This document shows positions 5,597 to 12,544 of a DNA stretch of 13,031 nt, piece by piece. This stretch comes from Clostridia bacterium (GTDB lineage: Bacteria; Bacillota; Clostridia; Christensenellales; Aristaeellaceae), in assembly GCA_017471125.1 (NCBI GenBank), contig JAFUWR010000385.1, positions 1 through 13,031 on the forward strand, read 5' to 3'. The translations under genes and the position numbers were made by a program. Every line of letters begins with the position of its first letter. The first letter of the stretch is position 1. The notes under the pieces were generated by a model that was not told the DNA's origin, made no database searches, and worked only from the letters and a program-made list of their open reading frames with translations.

Positions 5597-6272
5597 TTTC
5601 GCGCACCTCCCCGCACTTTTCCAGGAAATAGGCGATGACCTTGGAGCCGTCCACGGTGTCGTGCCGGGCGTGGGCGAAGCACATGCGCTCCGGGTGCCAC
5701 TGGACGCCGAACACGGGCAGCGTCTCGTGCTTGACGGCCTCGGCCACGCCGTCGTCGGACCACTCCACGATCTCCAGCCCGTCGCCCAGCTGCCCGATGG
5801 CCTGGTGATGGGAGCTGTTGGTGCAGAAGCAGCAGCCGTACATCCGCTCCATCACCGAGCCCGGCACGGCGTGGGTGGTGTGCACCTTGTCGGCGGGCTG
5901 GGCCATTCGGCTGTGGCAGTCGGAGCAGGGCAGGTGCTGGATCAGCGTGCCGCCGAAGTACACGTTGATGAGCTGGTGCCCCCGGCAGATGCCCAGCACG
6001 GGCTTTTTCGCCTTGACGAACATATCCAGCATGCCCAATTGCAGGTCGTCCAATGCGCGGTCCACGTGCTCGCAGGCCAGATCGCGCTGGCCGTACAGCG
6101 TCGGGTCCGCGTCGCAGCCGCCGGGCAGCAGCAGCCCGTCGAAGCCGTCCGCGGGGCATACGGCCTCGCAGACCACGCCCTCCGCGCCCAGGTTTTTCAA
6201 TGCGTCCAGGTAGTTTTCCGTGCTCAGTTCCGGATGCACCGGCACGGCGATCCTCAGCTTCTTCTTCATCAC
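5580..6272 (-). CDS. Class I glutamine amidotransferase, peptidase C26 / PuuD type
   Basis: This 230-residue hydrolase belongs to the gamma-glutamyl-gamma-aminobutyrate hydrolase-like family, which cleaves gamma-glutamyl amides. The triad is intact: Cys96 in the nucleophile elbow GICRGHQ, with His193 and Glu195 in VQWHPE. LLLPGG (47-52) and NSSHHQA (152-158) are typical of this subgroup. The true substrate cannot be read; no polyamine genes are nearby, so a puuD label would overreach. It is unusually rich in cysteine, including CCFC at 147-150. The GTG at 6272 (8 nt from GGAG) or the ATG at 6269 is the start; both overlap the Hsp70-like stop (TGATG), so translation is coupled. DUF4250 overlaps its 3' end. 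Confidence 0.85.
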   Translation of the reverse strand: MMKKKLRIAVPVHPELSTENYLDALKNLGAEGVVCEAVCPADGFDGLLLPGGCDADPTLYGQRDLACEHVDRALDDLQLGMLDMFVKAKKPVLGICRGHQLINVYFGGTLIQHLPCSDCHSRMAQPADKVHTTHAVPGSVMERMYGCCFCTNSSHHQAIGQLGDGLEIVEWSDDGVAEAVKHETLPVFGVQWHPERMCFAHARHDTVDGSKVIAYFLEKCGEVRENGGIA

Positions 6273-8179
6273 AGCGGTATCTCCACCACCTCAGCCATGC
6301 GGGAGAGGCATTGTTCGATCTGTTGGGAGATCTCCGCCACCATCCGGGCGGTGATCCCCGCGTTCTTTTCGTTCTCCAGGTTGCTGTAAAAGCTGGCCTT
6401 GACTTCCTCGGTCAGCCGCTCGATGCGGGACTCGAAGTGGGCCCGGGGTATCAGCCTGCGGACGGGCTTCAAGACGTCCATGTTCATCAGCATCTCTTGC
6501 AATTTATCCTTGCCCAGCAGGAGCAGCAGCAGCGAGCCGATGGCCCCCGCCACGATGCCCGAGATGCCGCCGGAGATCAGCGCCAGCCCCGAGCCGCCGC
6601 AGATGAGGCCCACGATGATGGAGATGATGCCGTTGATGAGCCACGTCAGCTCCTCCACGGCGAACACCTCCCGGGCGTCGATGCGGATGTCGATGTCGGA
6701 CAGGGCGAAGTAGCTGTTCAGGCTCAATGCCCGATAGGGGATGCCGTGGCGCACGCAGATGGGCATGGTCTTTTCCTCCACGTCGTAGGCCACGGGCTTG
6801 AGCCACTCGGCGATGGGCGCGATCAGGAGCGCTTGGGCGTCGTCCGAGTGGAGCCACGCCTCGATCTCCTTCTGCATGGCCCCGTCGATGTCGGATAAGC
6901 GCCGGATGTCGCCGGAGCGCCAGCGCTCGAACACCGGCACCGCCACCTGCCGAAGCAGCGGCTCCACCAGCGCGTCCACCACCCGCCGGTACAGGTCGTC
7001 CACGCGCCCCTCCACGATGCGCTCCACGGTGGAGGAGTCGATCAGGTCGTCCACCTCACGGCGGAAGGCCCGCATCTCCGCGTCGATGCGCCCGCTGTGC
7101 GCCAGGCCCCGGGCCACGGAGAACTCCGGCTCCGCGCCGGTGATGACCACCGCCTCCGGGAACACCGACTGGCACCATTGGCGCACGACCTTCAATTTCG
7201 ACACGCCGCCGGTCAAAAACAACAGCTCCGGCAGGCGCTCCCCGCCGATCTTCTGCCGCACGGCCTTGAGGCTCTCGATGAACGCCTGGCTGAACGACCG
7301 CCCGTCGAGCTGCTTCGCCCCGCGGTTCAATACCCGGTCGGCGATCTTCTCGTCGAGGCGCAGGGTGAGCTTCGCGCCCTTCCCGGCCAGGATGCGCACG
7401 GTCTTGGCGCAGTCGCGGTCCTTCCAATAGTCCTCGTCGGAGAAGTACTGCTCCTTGAGCCTGCGGGCCGCGAACTCGCAGTAGCTGCGCCAGGGCGGGC
7501 TCTGCTCCAGGGCGCGGCGTACCCTGTCGGCGTCCTCGGACAGGCGGATGGATTCCTCCAGCACCAGCTCGTCCATGATGCCGCCGCCCAGCCGCACCTC
7601 GCCGGCGGTCTGCAGCTCGACCTCCTTGCGGCCGAGGATGAAGGCGAAGTCCGTGGTGGAGGAGCCGATGTCCACCACCAGGACGGGCTTTTCCATGATG
7701 TCGTAGCCCACCTGGAAGTGCTTGGACTGGCAGGCGCTGATGAGCGCGGCCCGGGACTCCGACACGATCCGCGCCGGGGGATAGCCCACGTCCTCGAAGA
7801 TGGCCCGGTAGCGCTCCCGGGCGGCGCTGTCCCACCCGGCCGGGCAGCCGATGTAGAACACGCTGTCGTCGTTCTTGACGACCTTCCCGTCGGCGTACAG
7901 CTCGCCCAGCACGCCCGCGGCGAAGCGCTTCACGTCCTTCTCGGACTGGGGGTCCGTCAAAAAGCCGCTCTTGAACCGTATGGCCCGCTTCACCGCGTGG
8001 GCGTCGTAGCAGGCGCTCTCGCCGATCAGCAGCTCGCCCGTGTCCAGCTGGGCGTAGGCCGTGATGAAGCTGCCCGCGTCCCGCACCGGCACGATCTCCG
8101 GCGTGCCCGCGTCCCCGGCCTTCAGGCGGGCGATGGCGCTCTCGGCGTCGCCCAGGTCGAATCCAAAGTATTGTTCCAT
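6269..8179 (-). CDS. Membrane-anchored Hsp70-like ATPase without a classical substrate-binding domain
   Basis: The 636-residue protein has an actin/Hsp70-type ATPase fold at the N-terminus. It shows phosphate-1 FGFDLGDAESA (5-15), phosphate-2 VVDIGSSTTDF (168-178) and the adenosine motif FLTGGVSKL (321-329), followed by SVARGLA (354-360). Where DnaK would have its beta-sandwich and lid there is a charged helical region (about 365-465). After that come a hydrophobic glycine-rich hairpin (about 513-556, probably two membrane passes) and an amphipathic helical tail. It is therefore an Hsp70-family relative tethered to the membrane and not a DnaK orthologue. It follows the GrpE-like gene by 15 nt, with GAGGT 5 nt before ATG 8179, and overlaps the next gene. 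The client is unknown. Confidence 0.85.
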   Translation of the reverse strand: MEQYFGFDLGDAESAIARLKAGDAGTPEIVPVRDAGSFITAYAQLDTGELLIGESACYDAHAVKRAIRFKSGFLTDPQSEKDVKRFAAGVLGELYADGKVVKNDDSVFYIGCPAGWDSAARERYRAIFEDVGYPPARIVSESRAALISACQSKHFQVGYDIMEKPVLVVDIGSSTTDFAFILGRKEVELQTAGEVRLGGGIMDELVLEESIRLSEDADRVRRALEQSPPWRSYCEFAARRLKEQYFSDEDYWKDRDCAKTVRILAGKGAKLTLRLDEKIADRVLNRGAKQLDGRSFSQAFIESLKAVRQKIGGERLPELLFLTGGVSKLKVVRQWCQSVFPEAVVITGAEPEFSVARGLAHSGRIDAEMRAFRREVDDLIDSSTVERIVEGRVDDLYRRVVDALVEPLLRQVAVPVFERWRSGDIRRLSDIDGAMQKEIEAWLHSDDAQALLIAPIAEWLKPVAYDVEEKTMPICVRHGIPYRALSLNSYFALSDIDIRIDAREVFAVEELTWLINGIISIIVGLICGGSGLALISGGISGIVAGAIGSLLLLLLGKDKLQEMLMNMDVLKPVRRLIPRAHFESRIERLTEEVKASFYSNLENEKNAGITARMVAEISQQIEQCLSRMAEVVEIPL

Positions 8180-8194
8180 CTTATACCTCTATCG

Positions 8195-9067
8195 CTATCT
8201 GGCGGCAAGGCCCTTTTTGACGATCCTGTCGCCCGCCACCAGCGCGGGCCGTATCGTCCCGGCGTTCGCCGCGGGCAGGAACTCGAACCAGCCGTCCCGG
8301 CCCGCCGCGTAGTCCGCCACGTCGATGCCCGCGCCGTGCAGGTAGAAACGCATGTTTTCCACCATCTCGCGGCTGTCGGCGTCGCTGCGGGCGTAGGCGG
8401 CCTCCAGCAAGGAGGCGAACAGGTCCGCCTGCCGCGGGTCGATGGCCGCGTTCCCCGTCTCGTTTGCGGGCGCGGCTTCCTTCTGCATGCGGGCGCGGCG
8501 GTTTGAAAGCGCGTCGTCTATCAGCAGCACGATGCCGCGCAGGTGGTGCCAGACCTTGTCCGGGTCGATCAAAAACTCCTCTTTCGCGGGGGCTGCGTCG
8601 GTCTTGGTCGCTTCGGGCTTGACGGACTGGACGCCCGCGAAGAACAGCGCGCCCATGCCCAGCCCCGCCGGGATGATGGCCTCGATCAGCGTGGCTATGC
8701 TCGTCAGCCGCCGCCCGGTGAACAGCAGGCCCAGCAGCGCGGACAGGATCAGCACCGCGCCCAGGGCCAGCAGGCCCATCGACAGGGGCCGCAGCTTGAT
8801 GCGCTGGCCGTCGCCGCCCGTCGTGCGCTCCCAGCGGGTGACCTCGCTTACGGCGTCCATCAGCGGCAGGGCGCTCTTCAACGTTTTAAGCAATAATTGC
8901 GCCTCGTCGTCCCCGCCCGGGGCACGCTCCGCGTACCGAAGCGCCACGCGGTCCACGGCCTTCTCCAGCGTCGCCTGGGCCGCCTGGGGCGAGCGGTCCG
9001 CCCGCAGGCCCGCAAGGGTCATCTCCTTGTCCGCCTCCAATAAACTCAGCAGCGTCATATCCTCCAT
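8195..9067 (-). CDS. Two-TM membrane protein with GrpE-like C-terminal domain
   Basis: The 290-residue product has a helical cytoplasmic N-terminus (about 1-90). Two membrane helices follow (about 96-117 and 124-147), then a soluble C-terminal part (about 167-290). That part reads like a diverged GrpE. A helix with RGIVLLIDDALSNRRA recalls the GrpE LLPVLDNLERAL helix. MVENMRFYLHGAGIDVADY recalls the L..GVE.I turn. FEFLP plus TIRPALVAGDRIVKKGLA recalls the FDP and RPA.V beta domain. GrpE is the nucleotide exchange factor of Hsp70, and this gene immediately precedes an Hsp70-like gene. The GrpE link is my pattern reading, not a database match. ATG 9067 is chosen for GGAGGAAGG just upstream; an upstream in-frame start has none. 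It is the first gene of the operon. Confidence 0.65.
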   Translation of the reverse strand: MEDMTLLSLLEADKEMTLAGLRADRSPQAAQATLEKAVDRVALRYAERAPGGDDEAQLLLKTLKSALPLMDAVSEVTRWERTTGGDGQRIKLRPLSMGLLALGAVLILSALLGLLFTGRRLTSIATLIEAIIPAGLGMGALFFAGVQSVKPEATKTDAAPAKEEFLIDPDKVWHHLRGIVLLIDDALSNRRARMQKEAAPANETGNAAIDPRQADLFASLLEAAYARSDADSREMVENMRFYLHGAGIDVADYAAGRDGWFEFLPAANAGTIRPALVAGDRIVKKGLAAR

Positions 9068-9102
9068 GAGCCTTCCTCCGTGAGCCGCGATTGTGTGGTA
9101 AT

Positions 9103-9131
9103 AGTATAACACGATGGGGGTTAATAATCAA
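9103..9131 (-). promoter_or_regulatory. Sigma-A promoter of the GrpE-like/Hsp70-like operon
   Basis: On the minus strand, TTGATT (9126-9131) and TATACT (9103-9108) are 17 nt apart. The start would be near 9096, with a leader of about 28 nt. No CIRCE-type heat-shock inverted repeat is visible at it, so HrcA control is not suggested. Confidence 0.75.
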
Positions 9132-9138
9132 GTTACCA

Positions 9139-9167
9139 TTGTCTGTGTTGCGTTCATATGTTATAAT
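9139..9167 (+). promoter_or_regulatory. Promoter of the aldo-keto reductase gene
   Basis: TTGTCT (9139-9144), 17 nt, then a perfect TATAAT (9162-9167). The start would be near 9174, giving a leader of about 23 nt. The -10 box is inside the inverted repeat 9147-9176. Confidence 0.75.
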
Positions 9168-9176
9168 GAACGCAAC
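9147..9176. promoter_or_regulatory. Probable operator: perfect 11-bp inverted repeat over the AKR promoter
   Basis: GTTGCGTTCAT (9147-9157) and ATGAACGCAAC (9166-9176) are exact inverted copies, 8 nt apart. They cover part of the promoter spacer, the -10 box and the start site, where a bound dimer would block RNA polymerase. The regulator is not encoded nearby and I do not recognise the motif. For the divergent operon the site lies about 50-80 bp upstream of its start, so it could affect both directions. Confidence 0.7.
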
Positions 9177-9196
9177 GAATCAACAGGAGGTTACAC

Positions 9197-10207
9197 ATGG
9201 CAGATATAGCGAACATCTACCTGGCGGACGCGGGGCGCTACGGCGCGATGGCCTACAACCGCGTGGGCCGCAGCGGGCTCAGGTTCCCGGCGGTCTCCCT
9301 GGGCTTCTGGCACAACTTCGGCTCCAACGGCAGCTACGACACCATGCGCGCCCTGTGCCGCACGGCCTTCGACCACGGCATCACCCAGTTCGACCTGGCG
9401 AACAACTACGGCCCGGTCTACGGCAGCGCGGAGACCAACGCGGGCCGCATCCTGCGGGAGGACTTCAAGCGCTACCGGGACGAGCTGGTCGTCACGTCCA
9501 AGGCGGGCTACGACATGTGGGACGGTCCCTACGGCAACTGGGGCAGCCGGAAGTACCTGGTGGCCTCCTGCGACCAGAGCCTGAAGCGGCTGGGCCTGGA
9601 CTACGTGGACATCTTCTACCACCACCGCATGGACCCCGAGACGCCCCTCGAGGAGACCATGGAGGCGCTGGACTTCATCGTCAGGAGCGGGCGCGCGCTG
9701 TACGCGGGCATCTCCAACTACGACAAGCCCGCCACCGAGAAGGCCATCAATATCGCGCGGGAGCTTCGCCTCCCCCTGATCGTCAACCAGCGGCGCTACT
9801 CCATCTTCGACCGGGGCATCGAGGACGACGGCGTCAAGGCCTACTGCCGGGAGGCGGGCATGGGCATCATCGCCTTTAGCCCCCTGGCCCAGGGCCTGCT
9901 CACAGACCGCTACCTGAACGGCATCCCCGCCGACAGCCGCATCGCAAAGGACGGCAGGTTCTTAAAGGAATCCAGCCTCACCCCCGAGCGCCTCGGACAG
10001 ATACGCGCCCTGAACGACCTCGCCCGCGAGCGCGGCCAGACCCTGGCCGAGATGGCGCTTGCGTGGATATTGAAGGACGGCGATGTGTGCTCCGTGCTCA
10101 TCGGCGCGTCCCGGCCGGAGCAGATATTGGACAATATAAAAGCCACCGAGAACTGCAAGTTCACGGCGGAGGAGCTGGAACGCATCGACCGCATCTGCGG
10201 GCGATGA
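9197..10207 (+). CDS. Aldo-keto reductase, YghZ / L-glyceraldehyde-3-phosphate reductase type
   Basis: This 336-residue NAD(P)H-dependent cytoplasmic reductase has an (alpha/beta)8 barrel. The catalytic tetrad is visible: Asp66 and Tyr71 in FDLANNYG, Lys102 in TSKAGYDMW, and His143 in FYHHRMD. The stretches RYGxMxYNRxGRSGLRFPAVSLGFWHNF, YGSAETNAGRILREDF and CxVLIGASRPEQI closely follow E. coli YghZ (Gpr), which detoxifies methylglyoxal and reduces L-glyceraldehyde 3-phosphate. Substrate here is inferred from that likeness. The C-terminus stops soon after the last helix, shorter than E. coli YghZ. ATG 9197 has AGGAGG 7 nt upstream. It is a single-gene unit, with a probable operator at its promoter and a terminator right behind it. 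Confidence 0.92.
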   Translation: MADIANIYLADAGRYGAMAYNRVGRSGLRFPAVSLGFWHNFGSNGSYDTMRALCRTAFDHGITQFDLANNYGPVYGSAETNAGRILREDFKRYRDELVVTSKAGYDMWDGPYGNWGSRKYLVASCDQSLKRLGLDYVDIFYHHRMDPETPLEETMEALDFIVRSGRALYAGISNYDKPATEKAINIARELRLPLIVNQRRYSIFDRGIEDDGVKAYCREAGMGIIAFSPLAQGLLTDRYLNGIPADSRIAKDGRFLKESSLTPERLGQIRALNDLARERGQTLAEMALAWILKDGDVCSVLIGASRPEQILDNIKATENCKFTAEELERIDRICGR

Positions 10208-10211
10208 CATG

Positions 10212-10246
10212 AAACGGCGGCTGTCGCTCAAGACAGTCGCCGTTTT
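10212..10246. terminator. Bidirectional terminator between AKR and PAP2 genes
   Basis: Left arm 10212-10225 and right arm 10232-10245 form a 14-bp stem with one G-U pair and a 6-nt loop, ending in TTTT; AAA precedes it for the other strand. It begins 4 nt after the AKR stop. The leftward PAP2 stop codon (10228-10230) lies in the loop, so the hairpin also covers the last PAP2 codons. Confidence 0.85.
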
Positions 10247-10920
10247 ATCCTTGGGAGCCACCAATCCCTGCCGTATACGAGCGTCTCCGCCAGCAGCGAC
10301 AGCGGCAGCGCGGCGAAGATGTCCACGAAGGAGTGCTGCTTGACGAAGGCGGTGGACAGGCAGATGGAGATGGCCAGCACGACCATGAACACCTTGAAGC
10401 CTTTGGAGGCGTCCCTGCTCCGCAGCCACACCGACATGATGCCCAGCGAGTAGGCCACGTGCAGCGACGGGCACACGCCGGTGGGCGTGTCCACCGAGTA
10501 GATGAAGGCCATCAGCATGCACAGCGGGTTGTCCCGGGGCATGACCGCCGGGCGCAGGTCCTGCCGGGAGGGGTAGATGACGTAGACCGCCATCGCCACC
10601 ACCTGGGTGATGATGATGTACACCGACAGGCGGCGAAAGCTGTCCACGTCGTAGAGCATGAAGAACAACAGCGAGCCGATGATGAGCAAAAACCACAGGC
10701 AGTAGGGGATGGCGAACCACTCGCAGAAGGGGGTCACGTCGTCCAGCCAGCAGCGCATCGGGTGGCAGCGCTCGGGGGTGATCAGGTTCTCCGTCAACAG
10801 GTAGAGCACCATGTAGCCCACCCAGCCCAGCAGCAGGAGCAGGTGGGAAAACCGCGGGTCCGTCAGGCGGCTCAGGCGAAAGCCGGAATAGTCCACGCGG
10901 GTGAATCTCTTATCGTCCAT
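10228..10920 (-). CDS. PAP2-family membrane phosphatase
   Basis: This 230-residue integral membrane protein has about six hydrophobic segments (about 26-43, 68-90, 98-116, 133-142, 155-166, 175-212 as two). The PAP2 acid-phosphatase signature is present in the PSLH variant: LRP (122-124), CPSLHVAYS (150-158, His154) and STAFVKQHSFVDIFA (189-203, His196 and Asp200). The PSLH form is seen in the lipid phosphatase and inositol-phosphoceramide-synthase-like branch, not classic PSGH enzymes. Its substrate may be a lipid phosphate such as undecaprenyl pyrophosphate or phosphatidic acid; this is inference. ATG 10920 is 8 nt from GGAAGG; an upstream TTG at 10971 falls within the promoter. It is divergent from the glycan operon. 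Confidence 0.83.
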   Translation of the reverse strand: MDDKRFTRVDYSGFRLSRLTDPRFSHLLLLLGWVGYMVLYLLTENLITPERCHPMRCWLDDVTPFCEWFAIPYCLWFLLIIGSLLFFMLYDVDSFRRLSVYIIITQVVAMAVYVIYPSRQDLRPAVMPRDNPLCMLMAFIYSVDTPTGVCPSLHVAYSLGIMSVWLRSRDASKGFKVFMVVLAISICLSTAFVKQHSFVDIFAALPLSLLAETLVYGRDWWLPRIKRRLS

Positions 10921-10942
10921 ATCGTATACCTTCCTTAAACCT

Positions 10943-10971
10943 ATTCTATATTGCCTTTCGGCGCGGGTCAA
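10943..10971 (-). promoter_or_regulatory. Sigma-A promoter of the PAP2 gene
   Basis: On the minus strand, TTGACC (10966-10971) and TAGAAT (10943-10948) are 17 nt apart. The start would be near 10936, leaving a leader of about 16 nt that contains GGAAGG. Confidence 0.75.
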
Positions 10972-11033
10972 CGTCCCCTCTGTTGATTTTCCCGCCCATT
11001 CCCCGATTTTCGATGAAATTCACGCGCGGGCGG

Positions 11034-11062
11034 TTGTGCGCGGGGGCAAGTCATGGTATAAT
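11034..11062 (+). promoter_or_regulatory. Extended -10 promoter of the glycan operon
   Basis: TATAAT (11057-11062) is preceded by TGG, the TGn extended -10 motif, which makes up for a poor -35 (TTGTGC, 11034-11039, 17 nt away). The start would be near 11069 with a leader of about 37 nt. The 10972-11033 stretch between the divergent promoters shows no clear operator. Confidence 0.65.
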
Positions 11063-11105
11063 CGTCGTATAAATTGGATAGGTATGCGCTTTCGGAGGCT
11101 ATGAT

Positions 11106-11702
11106 ATGTATCTCAAGATCAAGCGGGCTTTGGACTTCACGCTGTCGCTCGTCGCGCTGGTGGCGCTGTCGCCGGTGATGGGCATACTGGCGCTGATCGT
11201 CAAGCTGACCTCCCCGGGGCCGGTGCTGTTCACGCAGAAGCGCGTGGGCATCCACAAGCGATATTTCACCATCTACAAGTTCCGCACCATGCGCACCGAC
11301 GCGCCGAAGGACAAGGCGACCCACCTTCTGAAAAATGCCAAGTCCTACATCACGCCGGTGGGACGGTTTTTGCGGAAGTCGTCGCTGGACGAGCTGCCCC
11401 AGCTCGTGAACATCATCCGGGGCGACATGGCCATCGTGGGGCCGCGCCCGGCGCTGTACAACCAATACGACCTCATCGCCGAGCGCGACAAGTACGGCGC
11501 GAACGACGTGCTGCCCGGGCTGACGGGGCTGGCGCAGGTGGATGGCCGGGACGAGCTGCCCATCAAGGAAAAGGCCAAGCGCGACGGCTACTACTGCCAG
11601 AACATCTCCTTTGCCCTGGACGTGAAGCTGATCGCGCGGACGTTCCTGTCGGTCATCCGCTTCAAGGGCGTGGTCGAGGGGGCGCGGGAGGACAAGAGAT
11701 GA
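11106..11702 (+). CDS. Polyprenyl-phosphate sugar-phosphate transferase (initiating, PglC/WcaJ-like)
   Basis: The 198-residue enzyme moves a sugar phosphate from a UDP-sugar to undecaprenyl phosphate, the first membrane step of a surface glycan. It has the small monotopic PGT layout. A hydrophobic N-terminal helix with a central Ser-Pro (about 10-32, re-entrant type) is followed by SPGPVLFTQKRVG (36-48), YKFRTM (57-62), SLDELPQLVN (93-102, with the catalytic Asp95-Glu96 pair) and GDMAIVGPRP (106-115). The sugar cannot be read from the sequence. ATG 11106 follows GGAGG at 7 nt. Its stop overlaps the start of the deacetylase gene (ATGA), so it leads a coupled operon. The 198 residues match a PglC-type core without the extra N-terminal domain of WcaJ. 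Confidence 0.93.
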   Translation: MYLKIKRALDFTLSLVALVALSPVMGILALIVKLTSPGPVLFTQKRVGIHKRYFTIYKFRTMRTDAPKDKATHLLKNAKSYITPVGRFLRKSSLDELPQLVNIIRGDMAIVGPRPALYNQYDLIAERDKYGANDVLPGLTGLAQVDGRDELPIKEKAKRDGYYCQNISFALDVKLIARTFLSVIRFKGVVEGAREDKR

Positions 11703-12544
11703 ACCGAGCGTGGCTGACGGTGGACCTGGAGGAATGGTATCACCTGGATTACCTGGAGCGGGCGGCCTGCGAGGCCACCGGCGTCCGGGTGGTGCCCCAG
11801 ATCTTCGACTTCCTGGATATGCTGGACGACGTGGGCGCGAAGGCCACGTTCTTCTGCGTGGGCGAGATCGCCCGGGAGAACGCGGACATCCTTCGGGAGA
11901 TCGCCCGCCGGGGGCACGCCATCGGCTGCCACGGCTGGGACCACGTGCGGCTCAACAAGAAGGACCTCGTTCAATTCCGGGAGGAGACCCTTCGCGCCCG
12001 GGAGGCCGTGGAGGCCGCGTCGGGGGTCCGGGTCATAGGCTACCGCGGCTCCTGCTTCACGCTGGAGCGGGACAAGCTGGAGGTTTTGCGGGAGCTGGGG
12101 TTTGAATACGATTCCAGCAAGATACGCTTCGCCCAGCATCCGCTGTACCGTAACCTCGACCTGACGGGCTACGACCTCGTGGACGACCTGGTCTACCGGC
12201 AGGATGGGTTCACCGAGTACGAGATCCCCACCCTCGACATCGGCAAGTGGTCCGTGCCCATCTCCGGCGGCGGCTACCTGCGGCTGTTCCCGTTCTGGGC
12301 GCTGCGCATACTGCTGTCGCTGTACGCAAAGAAGCATCAGAACTTCACCATCTACGTCCACCCCTTCGAGCTGACGCCGATGAAGCTGCCCCTGCCCAAG
12401 ACCTTGGATTGGAAGGCCCGCTTCCGCTGCCTGGTGGGGCGGCGGCGCAACCTTGCGAAATTGAAAAAGGTGATCCGCTGGCTTACGAAGCGCGGGGCGC
12501 GGTTCATCACCATGGAACAGGATCGGAAGGAGCGTGGTCTGTGA
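11699..12544 (+). CDS. Polysaccharide deacetylase (CE4/NodB family)
   Basis: This 281-residue enzyme is likely a metal-dependent N- or O-deacetylase of a surface glycan or its lipid-linked precursor. NodB features include TVDLEEWYH (7-15, with Asp9), GHAIGCHGWDH (72-82, metal-binding His78 and His82), GYRGSCFT (114-121), and YVHPFEL (219-225) near the end of the domain. The VDLEEW start and HP.E ending match the branch found in exopolysaccharide clusters, often with a DUF3473-like tail. No signal peptide is seen, so it should act in the cytoplasm, perhaps on lipid-linked intermediates. The start overlaps the upstream stop by 4 nt. The basic C-terminus (250-266) could touch membrane lipids; this is speculation. 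Confidence 0.88.
   Translation: MNRAWLTVDLEEWYHLDYLERAACEATGVRVVPQIFDFLDMLDDVGAKATFFCVGEIARENADILREIARRGHAIGCHGWDHVRLNKKDLVQFREETLRAREAVEAASGVRVIGYRGSCFTLERDKLEVLRELGFEYDSSKIRFAQHPLYRNLDLTGYDLVDDLVYRQDGFTEYEIPTLDIGKWSVPISGGGYLRLFPFWALRILLSLYAKKHQNFTIYVHPFELTPMKLPLPKTLDWKARFRCLVGRRRNLAKLKKVIRWLTKRGARFITMEQDRKERGL

Noticed and set aside
9068..9196. CIRCE-like heat-shock element controlling the Hsp70-like operon
   Set aside because: The inverted repeat here (GTTGCGTTCAT/ATGAACGCAAC) does not match the CIRCE sequence and is centred on the divergent AKR promoter.
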